A DNA stretch of 64,000 bases, taken from assembly GCA_944326335.1 (NCBI GenBank), contig CALVDM010000005.1, positions 1 to 64,000 on the forward strand. The letters are read 5' to 3'. Below, piece after piece: positions 61,927-64,000 of this stretch. The translations under genes were made by a program, and so were the position numbers. Position 1 is the first letter of the stretch; each line of letters begins with the position of its first letter. The DNA is from an uncultured Bacteroidales bacterium (lineage in GTDB: Bacteria; Bacteroidota; Bacteroidia; Bacteroidales; UBA932). The notes under the pieces were generated by a model. It saw only the letters and a list, made by a program, of their open reading frames with translations, was not told the DNA's origin and did no database searches.

Positions 61927-64000
61927 TCAGCGGCGGAATTCGTATGTACCCGGAGCGCCTGTGAAGTAGAAAGCACCGTCGCCCTCCTCCACATCCACGG
62001 CAGGGATTATCACCTTGCCGTTCCGGCGGACCTGCCATGTTCCGGGGAGCAGGTCTGTAACGAGTATCCTGTAGTCACCGTTACCCTTGAAGCTGAACGA
62101 GAAACGCTTGAGTTCCCCGAGGTCTTCCGCGAATGTCACCACGCGGTCTGCAATCACCACACCTTTGACATTCTCACCGTCAATCCTCGTCACCTTGTGG
62201 AAATCCCTGCAGCCTGTGTCGGCTACCTGCATCACGTTCAGGAAACAGTCTTCCGCCGACTCGGCACCTGGAGTCACCTCCACACGCCATTCTCCCCTCT
62301 CGTTCGCAGGGTCAGGACGCCTTGTCGGAGAGTTAGGGTAATTTTCACCGAACACCCAGCATTCCTTGCCAGGTCCCCCGACAGTTTCCACTGATGCGTT
62401 CTCAGGAAGAAGTATGGTGTCATGAAGCATCCCGCTGTCTCCGTTCTGCGTCCTGGACACGGTGAACTCCATCCCGTCCACAGAAGGCTTCTCGATGCTG
62501 TGCAGCAGCCAGAATTTCTTGAAGGAAGGGTCGGCCGACACCACATGGTCATAGACAATCAGTGCGGCAGGCACGGTCTCGTCCTTGAAATTCAGGAACA
62601 CGAAAGACCTGCGGACGTCATCCACCTTCGAGGAATAGGCCTTTGTGATGTCTCCCTTGAGATACGAATAGTCCGGTACCACAGGGTCCGGTCCGAAACC
62701 ATGCGCAAGGGCCTTCCCGACAGTGTAGGAATCGCTCAGCAGGTCGGCAAAGGACCGGCAGGTCTCCCATCTGTCACCCGGCATCCTCTGCCCGCCGTCA
62801 TTCGCGGCAAACTCGGTCTTGTCCCCGCCGCCATAGTTCCAGCAGGCGAACTTCTCGTCAGGGTCATAGACAAGCAGGGAATTGTGGGCTATAGTGCGTT
62901 TGAAGTAATTCTTGTTGTGAGGGCTGTTGTAGCCTCCGGACGTGCCCTGATACATGCCGGAATCGATGGCAAGAGGCCCCTTGTAGTATATCTGGAAGGC
63001 ACCTCCGTCCATGTGCTGATGGTTACCGAAGAAATTCTCGTTCACCTTCATCTCCGCTATCACGGCATTGTCGCCCCAGCCTGTCCTCGCTATCATCCAG
63101 CCGAAAGGTGTCCCGCTGTACCTTGTGAGCGGAAGGTCCTCCGGAGTCTTCGGCTCCAGGTCGAAGTCCATCCACAACAGCTGCATCATAAGCAGATGAG
63201 GCTCGACCGACGGCTTGATGAAATACTCGTTCATCACGTATTCGTCGCCGTAATAGCTCGCCGCGAACATCGCGGGCATGGCATAGGAATTAGGGCTTTT
63301 CCTGTTTCCCGGATTCACGTCTCCGGCCGGCATCACATGTCCGTCAGGACGGCGTCTGTAGATGAAGTCGTAGAGGACGAACTGCTGTGACGGGTCGTAT
63401 ATCGGGCCCGCACCCATCCTGTCGAATATGAAGAGCGATATCAGGTCGTTCACATACCGGACGGAAACATAGCCCGTACCCTGATGGTAGTTGTGGCCGG
63501 AATATATGAAGTTGCGCGGCGGCACATAGTCGCGGAATATCATGGTGGCCACGTAGTTGTACATGTCAGGATATTCATCGTAGATGGCTATGCCGGCTGA
63601 AAGCATGTCCCTGAGGATGTTCCACTCGGAACAATGCCCGGATATAGGCTCGGTATTCTTCGGTGGATAGCCGCTCTCCATCGTGCCGGCTATGCGGACA
63701 AACTCCTTTACGTATGCCTGCTTCTCTTCCGGCGTCATCTGGTCGTAGCACCAGTCATAGACCATCGCCCCAACCATCAGCATCACGCCGCTGGCCCTTG
63801 TCCTGTCGTGGGCAGTGTCGAAATCGGTCCTCTTCAGGGTGTCCAGCATGGACTCTATCGCCCTGCGGGCCTGTCCCGAATCACCGTTCACAAGATAGTC
63901 GAGAGCTTCGAGCTGCACCTCGGAAGTGACTCCGCGCATCCTGAAATAGTAGCGGAAATCCTTTGTCTTCACTGCAGCCTCTTCCTCTGCTGTCATCGGG
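61927..64000 (-). CDS. Heparinase II/III-family polysaccharide lyase (partial, runs off the window)
   Basis: At least 690 residues are in the window and the 5' end lies beyond 64000 (an internal ATG at 63996 is not taken as the start). The sequence matches the heparinase II type (PL21-like): DFRYYFRM, a helical barrel with SGHNYHQGTGY, the metal/active-site block NHQHMDGGAFQIYYKG and TIAHNSLLVYDP, and a C-terminal beta-sandwich. These enzymes cleave uronate-containing polysaccharides by beta-elimination. Substrate could be heparin-like glycosaminoglycans or another acidic glycan. A strong terminator follows. It is separated from the pectin locus by about 37 kb, so a link is not implied. Confidence 0.8.
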   Translation of the reverse strand, partial: PMTAEEEAAVKTKDFRYYFRMRGVTSEVQLEALDYLVNGDSGQARRAIESMLDTLKRTDFDTAHDRTRASGVMLMVGAMVYDWCYDQMTPEEKQAYVKEFVRIAGTMESGYPPKNTEPISGHCSEWNILRDMLSAGIAIYDEYPDMYNYVATMIFRDYVPPRNFIYSGHNYHQGTGYVSVRYVNDLISLFIFDRMGAGPIYDPSQQFVLYDFIYRRRPDGHVMPAGDVNPGNRKSPNSYAMPAMFAASYYGDEYVMNEYFIKPSVEPHLLMMQLLWMDFDLEPKTPEDLPLTRYSGTPFGWMIARTGWGDNAVIAEMKVNENFFGNHQHMDGGAFQIYYKGPLAIDSGMYQGTSGGYNSPHNKNYFKRTIAHNSLLVYDPDEKFACWNYGGGDKTEFAANDGGQRMPGDRWETCRSFADLLSDSYTVGKALAHGFGPDPVVPDYSYLKGDITKAYSSKVDDVRRSFVFLNFKDETVPAALIVYDHVVSADPSFKKFWLLHSIEKPSVDGMEFTVSRTQNGDSGMLHDTILLPENASVETVGGPGKECWVFGENYPNSPTRRPDPANERGEWRVEVTPGAESAEDCFLNVMQVADTGCRDFHKVTRIDGENVKGVVIADRVVTFAEDLGELKRFSFSFKGNGDYRILVTDLLPGTWQVRRNGKVIIPAVDVEEGDGAFYFTGAPGTYEFRR

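Overview
The window looks like a chromosomal segment of a gut-type Bacteroidales bacterium. The evidence is a SusC/SusD pair, a hybrid two-component system, the rimP-nusA-infB order, lipoproteins everywhere, a lack of Shine-Dalgarno sequences, and at least ten intergenic matches to the Bacteroidetes -7 promoter element TAnnTTTG. Family or genus cannot be fixed from the sequence alone. No rRNA, tRNA, CRISPR array or complete insertion sequence was found. No gap between genes exceeds about 270 bases.

Region 1 (about 1-25250) is a pectin (homogalacturonan) utilisation locus, all on the minus strand, preceded on the plus strand by a Rpn/PDDEXK transposase-like gene. It appears to form three units. 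The first, kduI-kduD-DUF4861, handles the unsaturated uronate end product. The second carries GH28 polygalacturonase, a CE12-CE8 esterase fusion, the HTCS sensor-regulator, a GH105-PL1 fusion and a PL1 lipoprotein, with 4-base overlaps at two junctions. The third is SusC, SusD and a very large surface lipoprotein. The expected flow is surface binding and de-esterification, cleavage by PL1 lyases, import by SusCD, trimming by GH105 and GH28, then KduI and KduD giving 2-keto-3-deoxygluconate. The HTCS is the likely sensor of pectic oligosaccharides.

Region 2 (25310-31515) has rplY and pth on the plus strand. Facing them is a compact minus-strand cassette: PqqD-like protein, ABC exporter, HPr-kinase-like ATPase and an S26B-type (Ser/His) signal-peptidase-like protein. 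It resembles a peptide modification and export module (RiPP-like), but no precursor gene is visible. This is the least explained system in the window. A second, stand-alone CE8 pectinesterase follows.

Region 3 (31597-48808) is mostly housekeeping and envelope genes: NfnAB-type transhydrogenase, a metal-linked TonB receptor with a secreted HMA-domain protein, sppA, tilS, a DUF3078 protein, proS, a Trp-rich lipoprotein with tandem repeats, a FadL-family porin, wbqC, lpxA, lpxC (not fused to fabZ) and lpxD.

Region 4 (48944-61784) holds rimP-nusA-infB behind a hairpin-bearing leader, a DJ-1 protein, alr, a zinc metallopeptidase, a small ribbon-helix-helix-like protein, the arginine operon (GNAT-argG-argC-argD) and an EamA transporter. 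The window ends inside a heparinase II/III-family lyase gene.
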